The notes: a model not told the origin generated them from the sequence alone. Shown: positions 17,297 to 26,587, counted from the first letter of the stretch. The stretch: DNA of 64,000 bases from Bernardetiaceae bacterium (GCA_025057115.1 JANWWZ010000002.1:186001-250000), one strand, 5' to 3'. Numbers and translations: made by a program.

Positions 17297-19015
17297 CTAC
17301 TTTAGCTGCATTTCTTCTATAATGCGGGCAATTTTGTCTCTGAGTTGTTGCTCCACCGTTTCAAATGCTGCTTTGTCTTTCAATGGTGCTTGAACGCTAA
17401 AGTAAAACTTGATTTTGGGCTCCGTTCCCGAAGGACGGGCAGAAATTTTGGTGCCGTCGGCGGTATAAAACTGCAGTACGTCGCTTTTTTCTATTGCCAG
17501 ATCTTTCGTAGTGCCATTAGTTAGGTCGTATTCTTTGAGAGTGAGGTAATCCAATATGCGCACTACAGGGCTACTGTCGATAGTGGTAGGAGGATGGCTG
17601 CGCCAACGCTCCATCATGGCTTTTATCTCTTCTGCCCCGGCCTTGCCTTTCTTGGTGAGCGATAAAAGCTCCTCGTAGAAACATCCATAGCGCTGGTAAA
17701 GGTCTAAAAGCATGTCAAACAAGGTCATGCCTTTGTCTTTGGCATAGGCGCAAAGCTCTGCCAAGATGGCACAAGAAGCCACTGCATCCTTATCCCGAAC
17801 AAAGTCGCCTATTAGATAACCATAGCTTTCTTCACCGCCAGCGATGAACTCTTCTTTGCCTTCTTTTTCACGAATGAGCTGGGCGATGTATTTGAATCCT
17901 GTTAGAGTATTGTAGCACTTCACGCCATTGGCTTGAGCGATGCGGTCAATGAGCTCAGAAGTAACAATAGTTTTAATGACCATTTGCCTGCCATCGATTT
18001 TGCCAGCGTTTTTCCATGCTTCTATCAGATAGCCAATTAACAAACTACCCGTTTGGTTGCCATTGAGCAGCACCCACTCCCCTTTGTGATTTTTTACGCC
18101 AATGCCCACGCGGTCAGCATCGGGGTCGGTTGCCATGACAATATCGGCATCGATTTGTTTAGCTTTGGCAAGAGCTAGGTTCATGGCTTCTTTTTCTTCG
18201 GGATTGGGATAAATTACCGTCGGGAAATTGCCATCTGGGGTGGCTTGTTCTTCCACTACGTACACGTGCGTAAAGCCCATTTTCTCTAGCACTTTAGGCA
18301 CTAAAGCAATGCCTGTACCATGCAAAGGAGAATAGACAATTTTCAAATCGCGCTGGCGCTGGATGGCTTCTTTTGATATAGAAAGCTGCACAATTTTTTC
18401 TAAATAGACCTGGTCTATCTCCGCTCCAATGAGTTGAATGTTTTCTGGCTTGCCGCTGAAGAGTATTTCATCAACTGAACGAATGGCATTTACTTCGGCG
18501 ATAATATTTTTGTCATGTGGAGGAACTACTTGTGCTCCATCTGTCCAGTAAGCTTTGTAGCCATTGTACTCTTTCGGATTGTGAGAGGCAGTAAGGACTA
18601 CACCGCTGTGGCAACCTAAGTGGCGAATGGCAAAAGAAAGTTCAGGGGTAGGTCGCAGCGACTCAAAGAAATATACCTTAAATCCGTTAGCAGAAAACAC
18701 ATCGGCTACAATTTGCGCAAACTGCCGACTGTTGTTGCGGCTATCATGTGCTATAGCCACTTTGATTTGCTCACCTGGAAAGACTTTTTTCAGATAATTA
18801 GCCAGCCCTTGGGTAGCGGCACCTACCGTGTATTTGTTCATGCGGTTGGAGCCTATGCCCATGATACCGCGCAGCCCTCCCGTGCCAAATTCCAAGTCTC
18901 GGTAGAAGGCATCGGTGAGCTCTTCAGGGCTCATTTGACGGATAGCAGCTTTGGTTTCCTCGTCATAATTTCCTGAAAGCCAAGTATTTACTTTTTGTTC
19001 AACAGTAGCGTCCAT
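17297..19015 (-). CDS. Phospho-sugar mutase (phosphoglucomutase/phosphomannomutase family)
   Basis: 572-residue alpha-D-phosphohexomutase that interconverts hexose-1- and hexose-6-phosphate. The phosphoserine loop is TASHNPKEYNGYK, preceded by GTGGLRGIMGIGSNRMN; the metal loop is ATDPDADRVGIGVK, the sugar loop GGEESYGYLIGDFVRDKD and the phosphate loop SARPSGTEPKIKFYF. The length and these motifs match the long PgcA-type enzyme common in Bacteroidota. Supplies glucose-1-phosphate (or mannose-1-phosphate) for surface sugars. Monocistronic. Confidence 0.93.
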   Translation of the reverse strand: MDATVEQKVNTWLSGNYDEETKAAIRQMSPEELTDAFYRDLEFGTGGLRGIMGIGSNRMNKYTVGAATQGLANYLKKVFPGEQIKVAIAHDSRNNSRQFAQIVADVFSANGFKVYFFESLRPTPELSFAIRHLGCHSGVVLTASHNPKEYNGYKAYWTDGAQVVPPHDKNIIAEVNAIRSVDEILFSGKPENIQLIGAEIDQVYLEKIVQLSISKEAIQRQRDLKIVYSPLHGTGIALVPKVLEKMGFTHVYVVEEQATPDGNFPTVIYPNPEEKEAMNLALAKAKQIDADIVMATDPDADRVGIGVKNHKGEWVLLNGNQTGSLLIGYLIEAWKNAGKIDGRQMVIKTIVTSELIDRIAQANGVKCYNTLTGFKYIAQLIREKEGKEEFIAGGEESYGYLIGDFVRDKDAVASCAILAELCAYAKDKGMTLFDMLLDLYQRYGCFYEELLSLTKKGKAGAEEIKAMMERWRSHPPTTIDSSPVVRILDYLTLKEYDLTNGTTKDLAIEKSDVLQFYTADGTKISARPSGTEPKIKFYFSVQAPLKDKAAFETVEQQLRDKIARIIEEMQLK

Positions 19016-19227
19016 AGTTGTTTAGCTTAACTGACAAGCAATGGGTTTAACTAACTGGTTCACTTGTTTGAGTAGAAAACAACCGCTTCATAATCACTTG
19101 CAGCGATACTTTCCCAAAAAGTGTGTAAAGTTAGTCGTTGGGAAGGATTAATTTAGGTTAAAAAAATTGAGAAATAAAAGCCTCAAGGAGATTCTGTTTC
19201 TCCTTTCCATCCGTAAATTTTGATGGA

Positions 19228-19520
19228 ATTGAGAAATCCTCCTTGCTGTTGTTCGTAATCCTCGCCAAAAGGGCGACAAATGGGGCTACTGCACACCTGA
19301 TAAAAAAATCGTTATTTCTTGTAAATATGATATAGCGCGGTATTTCAGCGAAGGTCTGGCAGCAGTGCAAAAAGAAGGCAAATGGGGTTATGTCAACACC
19401 GTCGGTCAGGAGGTGGTGCCCTGTGTGTATGATGAGGTATGGGATTTCTACAAAGGAATTGCATTCGTGAAAAGGAACCATAAAGAGTTTTACATCAACC
19501 GCAAAGGCGTGGAGTATTAG
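19228..19520 (+). pseudogene. C-terminal remnant of a WG-repeat protein
   Basis: No start codon and no upstream domain, but a clear frame reading RQKGDKWGYCTPDKKIVISC, then EGKWGYVNTVGQEVVPCVYDEVWDF and ending FYINRKGVEY at a TAG. It matches the first WG repeat, one later repeat and the tail of the kinase-WG protein at 6.5-8.7 kb (KGNKWGFCTLDKQIVIPC; WFYINSEGVEY). It is therefore a shrunken paralogue left by deletion. The first in-frame codons after a TGA are near 19228. Confidence 0.75.
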
Positions 19521-19542
19521 GATTAAGCAGCCGTCGAATGAT

Positions 19543-19592
19543 AAAGTAGCAGCTACCAGGCTCACTCGTTGCACGAGCTTCGTAGCTACTTA
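19543..19592. repeat. Imperfect inverted repeat just after the WG remnant
   Basis: AAGTAGCAGCTAC at the left and GTAGCTACTT at the right pair imperfectly around a tight inner hairpin CTCGT-TGC-ACGAG. It has no T-tract. It may be a relic of a mobile-element end or a chance structure. Confidence 0.35.
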
Positions 19593-19626
19593 ATCCAGCA
19601 ACAATGGCTATCGCATCCCCTTCTCC

Positions 19627-19988
19627 TTAGTTCTGTCTTGCCCTAGCAATGCTCATTTTGAGGTAGCGCTCCGCATCGCAGCGGTTGCGAACTTTCTCTG
19701 ATTTGCCTTGCAGAATATCGAAGCTATAGCAAAGTCATCCGCCCTTTGGACTTGCCCAAAAACTACAGCAGGGGCATCTTGCAATAGCTCCTCTATTTCT
19801 AAACAGCAGTGCGCTGGGTCGATTCGTTACTTTGTATCTTACCTTGCTTTAGTTGGTGTGTCAATAAAGCAGATTGGCACGGCGAAGGCACACTCGACGG
19901 CTACTCTAGCACTTCGTTCCAAGTTGCGCAGCGTTGCCAGAAAAACATCTAACAGTGCTCCTACTTCTAACCTTGCCAAAGCATAGCC
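19627..19988 (-). pseudogene. Decayed coding remnant of unknown family (minus strand)
   Basis: Minus-strand frames look coding but are broken. From 19988 one frame reads GYALARLEVGALLDVFLATL and on to FIDTPTKAR before a TAA. After a frame change, the segment ending at 19627 reads LCYSFDILQGKSEKVRNR, then CDAERYLKMSIARARQN and a stop. Segment ends and composition look like genuine protein, but I do not recognise the family. Confidence 0.35.
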
Positions 19989-20535
19989 GCTCAGATTGAA
20001 AGCGCACCTTCAAAGTAACCATAGGTACGACTTGCTACTTGTGCCAAAAGTGCCAAAAGCAGACTGAAAACAAATACAAATTGGCAGCGGTCAGACGATG
20101 GCAGGCAGCCAGTTCCATTTACCTGCAATGCAATAGCCCGAAAACGGAAACAGCGTTTCAGGCTAAGGTCAGAAAGGGTTGCTTTCGTGTTGCATATTTC
20201 GTTCCTTCGTAAAGGCTTGTAAAGCCAGTTGCACTGGTAAAGTGGCTAGCTTTTGTAATTTGCAAGAGTGCGCAACTATTCACGAGCCGAAACTTGAGTG
20301 TTCTCAAAGTCAAAGTTTGCTGTTCTGACTTGTTCAAAAGGGCTGCAAGCGACACAGCGGAATTACTGCTATAGCTGACCATCAGATTTTAACATCTCTC
20401 TTCAGCTAAAGATGGCTAAAGGTGGTTCGGTTCGGCCTTACAGACTAATGCCACGGTGTCTCAGCAAGAGGTGGATTGCGGCAATGGTGGATTCGTAGAG
20501 AAATGGTTTGGTTTTTGTAATTGCCTTGAAAAATC
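19989..20535. other. Gene-poor stretch with no recognisable gene
   Basis: Short open stretches only. One plus-strand frame around 20012-20220 contains two CxxC-like motifs (CYLCQKCQKQ) and ends AYFVPS; another around 20227-20394 is cysteine-rich and interrupted by a TGA. Neither has a start or a recognisable domain. Consistent with decayed DNA. Confidence 0.3.
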
Positions 20536-21003
20536 TTTCAACAGTTGCTCTTGAGCCTTACATAGAAGGTTAGTAAGCTACAATTAGCTGACCCTCAATC
20601 AGTTGGGTAAACTTAGCCCAAAGCAATCTGGCACTGCTGCCAATTTTCAGCGCGAAATTCTGGTCATCACTCAAACAGTGAAAAATTACAACTATAAAGA
20701 TGCTGCAACGGGAAAATTCATGCAATTTTCTTTTTCCTCTATCGAAATACTTACACACACTTCCTTCCCTTAGACCATTCTTACCCTCCGACTCTTCTGC
20801 ACAAAATCAGTTTATCATCACTGCAGGGGAAAAAGAGGTCATATTTTAGCTCAAAGGCACAGACTTAGAAGCAATTCCATGCCATTTGTGTTTGTAAGCA
20901 CTGAAGTAACTAACGACGCTCAACAAGTAGAGCAACTAGTAGGGCGCTATGGCTCTCTTGCTTCAGTAAATAATTCCACTACTTTTAACTTTGTAAGGTC
21001 ATT
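20536..21003 (+). pseudogene. Decayed coding remnant with frameshifts (plus strand)
   Basis: Protein-like segments occur in three plus-strand frames in order: REILVITQTVKNYNYKDAATG (near 20651), then QFIITAGEKEVIF-stop-LKGTDLEAIP (20808-20879), then VFVSTEVTNDAQQVEQLVGR and GSLASVNNSTTFNFV (to about 21000). The order and spacing suggest one former gene broken by frameshifts. Family not recognised. Confidence 0.35.
20986..20993 (+). promoter_or_regulatory. Possible -7 element reading into repeat cluster 1
   Basis: TAACTTTG fits TAnnTTTG and would start a transcript at about 21001, entering the hairpin cluster. The flank is partly shared with the third cluster but the -7 match is not, so it may be chance. 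Confidence 0.25.
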
Positions 21004-21006
21004 TTT

Positions 21007-21330
21007 TTGCCATTGTTCGTGTGCCATTGCTTGTGTCTTCACAAGCAATGCGTTTTGGTTTGTGTTTTAATCATAAGTTGTTCGTGGGGACACGAACAAC
21101 GGCAGGGAAGTTTGCGTTTTTCACAAGTTGTTCGTGAGGACACGAACAATGGCAAGGAGGTATTTTCTCAAGTTGCCATTGCTTGTGTCTTCACAAGCAA
21201 TGTGTTTTGGTTTGTGTTTTAATCATAAGTTGTTCGTGGGGACACGAACAACGGCGGGGGGACACGAACAACGGCAGAGAAGTTTGCGTTTTTCACAAGT
21301 TGTTCGTGAGGACACGAACAACGGGAGCAT
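21007..21330. repeat. Palindromic repeat cluster 1 (short 76-bp units)
   Basis: Contains two units of identical length, 21025-21100 and 21177-21252 (76 bp each). Each unit has a left hairpin CATTGCTTGTG-TCTT-CACAAGCAATG, a 26-bp spacer ending TTTTAATCATAA, and a right hairpin GTTGTTCGTG-GGGA-CACGAACAAC. Extra right-type hairpins lie at 21127-21150 and 21299-21322 (loop AGGA), with a half copy at 21257-21272. The right hairpin is nearly the reverse complement of the left, so each unit has terminal inverted repeats that are themselves palindromes. The left flank AAGGTCATTTTTTTGCC is shared with cluster 3. ORFs through here are by-products. Confidence 0.85.
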
Positions 21331-21430
21331 CTTGCACGCGGTTCAAACGGCAGGGAAATTCTGTAGAAAGTCTGTAAAACTTGTCAAGCTGGCTCGATTG
21401 CCTATTTAAGTAAGCAAGGCGAGCTACCTT

Positions 21431-21925
21431 TTAGCTATAGTCGTAAATGCTAGGGGGTTTAATGCCTTGCAAGCGCAAATACACAGTTAGCTGACCCCGA
21501 TGGTGAATTGCCTCTTCTTGAAGCACTTGTAACAAGCGCAAAGGCGTCATTGCCATGCCAAAAGGAGTAGGAATCGCTTTCTGAGCCTCTTCTTGACTAA
21601 GGGAGTCGATTGCTTGCTCTAAGTGCTGCTTTACTTGAGCTCCATAATCCAAAATAGCAGCAGGTGTTATCTCTTTTGGGGTAGCAATTAGGTACATGTC
21701 TTCTTTGTTCATGCAACCAGTTTTGATAGCTCTGGCAACCATCAGTGCCGTTTGATATACATGCAAAGCCACTTGTGCAAAAGACATGTTCTCTGGTGAA
21801 GGTTTAGTGCCCATTTTTTCGGTAGGCATAGCAGCAATTATTTTGTCAAAAGATTTGTAAATATTCTTTACCAATCGGTGGTAAGCCTGTTGTGTGAGTT
21901 CTAAAGCAGTCATATTCATATGCAT
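21431..21925 (-). CDS. DinB-family protein
   Basis: 164-residue four-helix-bundle protein of the DinB/YfiT superfamily, usually metal-dependent with roles in thiol transfer or stress. Metal-binding histidines are visible in VALHVYQTA and EEAIHHRGQLTVYLR, the second being the family hallmark. Start at MHMNMTALEL; a shorter start at the second or third Met is possible. It follows the gamma-glutamyltransferase gene by 17 bases. Some DinB proteins act on glutathione-like or bacillithiol thiols, which is a possible but unproven link to that neighbour. Confidence 0.8.
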   Translation of the reverse strand: MHMNMTALELTQQAYHRLVKNIYKSFDKIIAAMPTEKMGTKPSPENMSFAQVALHVYQTALMVARAIKTGCMNKEDMYLIATPKEITPAAILDYGAQVKQHLEQAIDSLSQEEAQKAIPTPFGMAMTPLRLLQVLQEEAIHHRGQLTVYLRLQGIKPPSIYDYS

Positions 21926-21942
21926 TTTTGCCTATTCTTTAG

Positions 21943-23655
21943 TCAGTAACCTGCAGCACATCCATCTTTGCGGCTTTCAGATGCGCCGTAGTACACTTTT
22001 CTCTCGGCATCGTACATAATTGCCTGATAGCCCCCGTAGCCCCCGTAGCCAAAACCTACTTGGTGTCCCATGCGCATCAGTTCGCGGATGGTTTCATAAG
22101 AAAATCCACTTTCTAAGGTAATTTGTCCTCCACGGGGCAATCTAGGCTCTCCCGTGGGGTCACTACTACCCAAATGGTCTATGCGCGGAGCATCTCCAGC
22201 TTCTTGCAAATTCATGCCATAATCAATTAAATTCATCACGATAAGGGTGTGCCCAATGGGTTGGTAATCCCCTCCCATGACGCCGAAACTCACCCATGGT
22301 TTTCCATTTTTAGTAATGAAAGCAGGAATGATGGTATGAAAAGGTCGCTTGCCGGGAGCGTATACATTAGCATGGTTTTCGTCTAGATGGAAAAGCTCAC
22401 CCCTGTCTTGCAACATAAATCCCAGACCAGGAGGTACCATGCCGCTGCCCATGCCGCGGTAGTTGCTTTGAATGAGAGAGACCATATTACCTTCTTTATC
22501 AGCTGTGGCAAGGTAAACAGTCTCTTGTGCCAAGGGCTCTCCTGCTTGAAAGTGATAACTAGCGCGGCGAGGATCTATCAATTGGCGGCGCTGAGCAGCG
22601 TACTCTTTGCTAATCAGTTGCTGTACTGGCACTTTAACAAAGGCAGGATCGGCATAATAACGTGCCCGATCTTCATAGACTAACTTTTTAGCTTCTACTA
22701 TCAAATGAATGTGCTGCGGACTGCCAAAAGGAATTTGGCTAAAGTCAAATCCTTCCAAAATGTTAAGCATTTGCAGTACGGCAATACCTTGTCCATTAGG
22801 CGGAAGCTCCCAAACATCATAACCGCGGTAGTTTGTACTCACAGGCTCCACCCATTCACTAGTATGAGTGGATAGATCTTCCAAGCTAAGAAATCCGCCC
22901 TGTTCTTTGATAAACTTGGCAATTGTTTGAGCAATTTCACCTTTGTAGAAGGCATCGCGTCCGCCTTTGGCTATTTTCCGCAAAGTGTTAGCTAAAGCAG
23001 GGTTTTTAAATACATCGCCCTTTTGCACAGGTTTTCCGCCAGGCATGTAAGTTTCTGTAAAATTGGGATATTTGGGATTATTGCCAAACAGAGCAGCGGC
23101 GCGCTGCATGTAATAAGCTATTAGTTCGGTTACAGGAAAGCCTTTTTCTGCATACTCGATAGTAGGGGCTAAAATTTGCTCCATTTTTAACCTTCCAAAT
23201 CGATTGTGGAGCATGAACCAACCATCTACGCAGCCTGGCACAGTTACTGGCAACGGACCATATGAAGGAATGCGTTGGTAACCATTTTTTTTGAAATAAT
23301 CCAAAGTAAGGCTTTTAGGCGATCTGCCACTGGCATTTAAACCATACAATTTTTGCGTTTTAGCATCCCACACCATGGCATATAAGTCGCCACCGATGCC
23401 GCAACCCGTAGGCTCCATTAGTCCTAAGGCAGCATTGGCAGCAATAGCTGCATCGATAGCGTTGCCCCCGCTTTTGAGAATCTCCAGCCCAATTTGCGTG
23501 GCTAGTGGATGGCTTGTAGCTACCATGCCATTTGAGGCAATCACTTCTGAGCGTGTGGCAAACAACTTGCCTGTAATGCGGTCCTGACCAAAGGTCATAG
23601 CTACTGCACCCAAGTAATAGAAAGCAGCAGCCAGTAGAGATAGTTGAATTTTCAT
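21943..23655 (-). CDS. ggt: Gamma-glutamyltransferase (Ntn hydrolase), exported
   Basis: 570-residue precursor that would self-cleave into large and small subunits and split or transfer gamma-glutamyl groups of glutathione in the periplasm. Signal peptide MKIQLSLLAAAFYYLGAVAMTFGQ. Large-subunit motifs: MVATSHPLATQIGLEILKSGGNAIDAA and GGDLYAMVWD. The predicted nucleophile is the Thr in ETVYLATADKEGNMVSLIQSN, in the position of the usual TTHxSxxD motif. Small-subunit motifs GSGMVPPGLGFMLQDRG and PRIDH follow. The second residue after the nucleophile is not the usual His, as in several Bacteroidota homologues. Normal length. Confidence 0.88.
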   Translation of the reverse strand: MKIQLSLLAAAFYYLGAVAMTFGQDRITGKLFATRSEVIASNGMVATSHPLATQIGLEILKSGGNAIDAAIAANAALGLMEPTGCGIGGDLYAMVWDAKTQKLYGLNASGRSPKSLTLDYFKKNGYQRIPSYGPLPVTVPGCVDGWFMLHNRFGRLKMEQILAPTIEYAEKGFPVTELIAYYMQRAAALFGNNPKYPNFTETYMPGGKPVQKGDVFKNPALANTLRKIAKGGRDAFYKGEIAQTIAKFIKEQGGFLSLEDLSTHTSEWVEPVSTNYRGYDVWELPPNGQGIAVLQMLNILEGFDFSQIPFGSPQHIHLIVEAKKLVYEDRARYYADPAFVKVPVQQLISKEYAAQRRQLIDPRRASYHFQAGEPLAQETVYLATADKEGNMVSLIQSNYRGMGSGMVPPGLGFMLQDRGELFHLDENHANVYAPGKRPFHTIIPAFITKNGKPWVSFGVMGGDYQPIGHTLIVMNLIDYGMNLQEAGDAPRIDHLGSSDPTGEPRLPRGGQITLESGFSYETIRELMRMGHQVGFGYGGYGGYQAIMYDAERKVYYGASESRKDGCAAGY

Positions 23656-23668
23656 TTGGAATTATTAG

Positions 23669-25519
23669 TTAGTTTTTTTCTGTGAGTTGCTTGATGAGTC
23701 GGTTTTTCTCGCTGATAATTTTTTCTTTCTCATCGATGATTTTTTGAAGCCGCGTACGCTCTGACTCCAGTTCTTTTTCAAATGTTTCTATATCTTGGCT
23801 AATGATCTTTTCTTTTTCACGAATCACTCTCTCTTTTTCCTCAATCACTTTCTTCAGTTGAGCGCGTTCGGCTTTCCAGTCTTCTTCGGCTTTCAGCTTG
23901 GCTTTTTCCATTTCTTCAAACTGACGGAACAGTTCTGCTTGAGAGCGTATCATTTCTTCTTGAGTGGCGGCTAATTCTTCCATATTCTGCCGCATTTCTT
24001 CTTCTCGTGCCTTTAAATCTTCTGCCAGCATTTGACTTTGTTCCAACAATCGTTTATTGGTTTCAAAGCTCTGGATGGATTCTACAGTAGCGGCAAAAAG
24101 ACTACATACTTTCTCCATCAGATCGATTTGGTGTTCTTCAAAAGGTTGCACAGAAGCAATTTCCAGAACCCCTAGTATCTTAGCACTTAATTTAATGGGA
24201 ATGTAAACAATTGAAGTGGGTTCTATGTCGCCTATTCCTGCAGGGATGGTGAAAAAGTGTTTAGAAGTCACTTTCAAGGTAGAAGTTTCTCCTTCCAAGT
24301 AGCATTGCCCTACTAGTCCTTCGCCAGGGGCGATTGTTTTTTGAAGCATTTTGTTACGTCCATAAGCGTAACAAGCCACAAGGTGAAGCATTTTTTCTTG
24401 GTGGATACTAGTGTCCTGGAGAGTGAGATAAATTCCAGCAATTTGTGCATTTACCTGACTGGTAAGCAAATGCAAAAAATCGCGAGAGATTTCGGGAATT
24501 GTTTTGGTAGTTTCTCTGAGCATTTCTGCAAACTTGGCAGTGTTTTCATTGACCCAAATGCGTTTACTATCTCTAATTGCCAGTTGCTGCAAGGTGTCGC
24601 GCATTTGCAATAGTTCAGAAGCAAGTTTGTCTTCAGTACTAAATTTTTCCATCGTTACATTATACTTGCCTTCTTTTAAGGAAGAAATAAAGTGAACGGC
24701 TTGCAGTAATTTTTCCCTTATCTGATCGGCGGCCACATCGAGTAGATTCAATTCATTGTTGAGTTTCTCGCTTTCTTCCTTTGCTAGCTTACCAGTTAGA
24801 ATATTGCGCAGTTTGTGATAAACGGCAAGAATGGAGAAATTAATTCGGCTGGTAATCCAATACCAAAAGGCTCCTATCACAACAGCAGCAGCGAAAAACA
24901 CTATGGTAGCAACATTTTCCAAAGCAACCACCTGTTCGGTTTGGATGGCAGTGGTGTGAAGGCGCTTTTGATCGACTACATTTTTGCTAATGTTGTAATA
25001 AATAATCTTGAGCATTTCTGGCTCTATGCGTTCTTCTATCTCTGCTAGATACAACTGCTGGTACAGAGTGCGCCGCTGCTCTGCTGATATTTCAACCAGG
25101 TTGATTTTTTCAAAAAGTTGTGCACCTTGTTGGTCTAAATCTTTGATGAGCATTCCTATGGAGTCGGTCAACAACCGACTTTCTAAATTGCCCAGAGAAT
25201 CCAATTGAATGGCAATATCCTTTTGCAGATGGTACATGTTCAAAATATTGCGTTTAAAACGCTCTTGCCAGGATTGTTTTTCTGCTTGGGGAAGTTCTTG
25301 CAGCAGGTGCAACAATGCGATTCGAGCATTGTCGAACTCAATTTCGAGATCTTTTAAGTTGTTTTTAACGCTTTGTAGCAAGTGTAATTGCCCCACCTGC
25401 TTTTTAAGGTTGGTAGTTACAACCAATGTGAAAACGTAAATTACAACGAAGAATATGGAAACTAGCACAAAGGCTAAATTAATTCGCCCTTTGAAACTGG
25501 AAAGACTAAAAAAGCGCAT
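23669..25519 (-). CDS. Membrane-anchored GAF-domain sensor with long coiled coil, no output domain
   Basis: 616 residues. TM1 at about 11-31 (LAFVLVSIFFVVIYVFTLVV) and TM2 at about 198-217 (VATIVFFAAAVVIGAFWYWI) enclose a helical periplasmic region like the four-helix sensors of chemoreceptors. Next comes a linker helix, then a GAF domain at roughly 345-480 (PGEGLVGQCYLEG, TSIVYIPIKLSAKILGVLEIAS). The last 130 residues are an almost unbroken coiled coil rich in E, K and R (LKKVIEEKERVIREKEKIIS). No histidine kinase, cyclase or methyl-accepting hairpin is present, so it must signal through a partner. This architecture recurs in Cytophagia. Stands alone between ggt and the divergent epimerase gene. 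Confidence 0.75.
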   Translation of the reverse strand: MRFFSLSSFKGRINLAFVLVSIFFVVIYVFTLVVTTNLKKQVGQLHLLQSVKNNLKDLEIEFDNARIALLHLLQELPQAEKQSWQERFKRNILNMYHLQKDIAIQLDSLGNLESRLLTDSIGMLIKDLDQQGAQLFEKINLVEISAEQRRTLYQQLYLAEIEERIEPEMLKIIYYNISKNVVDQKRLHTTAIQTEQVVALENVATIVFFAAAVVIGAFWYWITSRINFSILAVYHKLRNILTGKLAKEESEKLNNELNLLDVAADQIREKLLQAVHFISSLKEGKYNVTMEKFSTEDKLASELLQMRDTLQQLAIRDSKRIWVNENTAKFAEMLRETTKTIPEISRDFLHLLTSQVNAQIAGIYLTLQDTSIHQEKMLHLVACYAYGRNKMLQKTIAPGEGLVGQCYLEGETSTLKVTSKHFFTIPAGIGDIEPTSIVYIPIKLSAKILGVLEIASVQPFEEHQIDLMEKVCSLFAATVESIQSFETNKRLLEQSQMLAEDLKAREEEMRQNMEELAATQEEMIRSQAELFRQFEEMEKAKLKAEEDWKAERAQLKKVIEEKERVIREKEKIISQDIETFEKELESERTRLQKIIDEKEKIISEKNRLIKQLTEKN

Positions 25520-25595
25520 AAACCCTTAATTGATGCCCTAAATCTAAGGCTAAAATAGCATATTTGCTTGCCCAGAGGCAAGATTGGCAAAAGGC

Positions 25596-26567
25596 ATGAA
25601 ATATATCGTAGTAACTGGAGCAGCGGGATTTATAGGAAGTTGCTTGATTGAAGCACTGAACTGCCGCGGGGAGAGCAACATCGTTGCTGTTGATTTATTT
25701 AACAACGAAGTTAAAAACAAAAATTTACATGGCAAAAAAATTGCCCAACGCATCGAGAGAACTGTATTTATAGAGTGGTTTAGCATTAATGCGCCTTACG
25801 TGTCGTACGTGTATCACATGGGGGCGCGCACCAATACAGCCGAGTTTAATTATCGCATTTTGGAGCAGCTCAACGTAACCTATAGCCAACGGATTTGGCA
25901 AATTTGTGCATCTAATGGCATTCCGCTGGTCTATGCCTCTTCCGCTGCTACTTACGGATTGGGTGAGCAGGGTTATAGAGATGATGAACGTCTCATCCCC
26001 TTGCTCAAGCCGCTCAATCCTTACGGAGAATCAAAAAATAATTTTGACAAATGGGTCATAGCACAAACTCAGTCGCCGCCGCACTGGTATGGGCTAAAAT
26101 TTTTTAATGTGTACGGACCTAACGAATATCACAAAGGTCGCATGGCATCGGTAGTTTTTCACGCCTATCACCAGATTAAGCAAACCGGTAGCATGAGGCT
26201 TTTTCGCTCCCATCATCCTGCTTACAAGGATGGAGAGCAAATGCGGGATTTTATCTACGTCAAGGATGTAGTAAGCATTTGCCGCTTTTTGAAGGAATGC
26301 AAACCGCCTTCGGGCATTTATAACGTAGGTACGGGAAAAGCGCGCACTTTCTTGGACTTAGCCAAAGCCACCTTTGCCGCCATGAACATGCCAGAGAATA
26401 TCGTCTTCATCGACACTCCTGAAGACATACGCGATAAATATCAATACTTTACACAAGCGGAAATGCAAAAACTTTGCTCGGCGGGATATAAGCAACCTTT
26501 TTATACTCTAGAAGAGGGAGTAACCGAGTACGTAAGAGAGTTTTTAATGAAAAGCCGTTATTTTTAG
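25596..26567 (+). CDS. hldD: ADP-L-glycero-D-manno-heptose-6-epimerase
   Basis: 323-residue SDR-fold NAD(P)-dependent epimerase that makes the heptose of the LPS inner core. Rossmann motif VTGAAGFIGSCLIEAL; catalytic SSAATYG serine region and YGESKNNFD with the Tyr-x3-Lys; FNVYGPNEYHKGRMASVVFH is a RfaD hallmark. I use the ATG at 25596 (MKYIVVTG); a TTG four codons earlier is possible. The alpha/beta hydrolase gene follows after 20 bases. Normal length. Confidence 0.9.
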   Translation: MKYIVVTGAAGFIGSCLIEALNCRGESNIVAVDLFNNEVKNKNLHGKKIAQRIERTVFIEWFSINAPYVSYVYHMGARTNTAEFNYRILEQLNVTYSQRIWQICASNGIPLVYASSAATYGLGEQGYRDDERLIPLLKPLNPYGESKNNFDKWVIAQTQSPPHWYGLKFFNVYGPNEYHKGRMASVVFHAYHQIKQTGSMRLFRSHHPAYKDGEQMRDFIYVKDVVSICRFLKECKPPSGIYNVGTGKARTFLDLAKATFAAMNMPENIVFIDTPEDIRDKYQYFTQAEMQKLCSAGYKQPFYTLEEGVTEYVREFLMKSRYF

Positions 26568-26587
26568 GCGCAAAACTTACTTGAACT

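Noticed and set aside
19158-19574. 138-codon minus-strand frame at the WG remnant
   Set aside because: Antisense of the WG-like coding remnant; no homology-like pattern of its own.
21007-21409. Open frames in cluster 1 with repeated peptides such as HEQRQGSLRFSQVVREDTNNG
   Set aside because: They are translations of the palindromic repeats, with no start signal, domain or conserved length.
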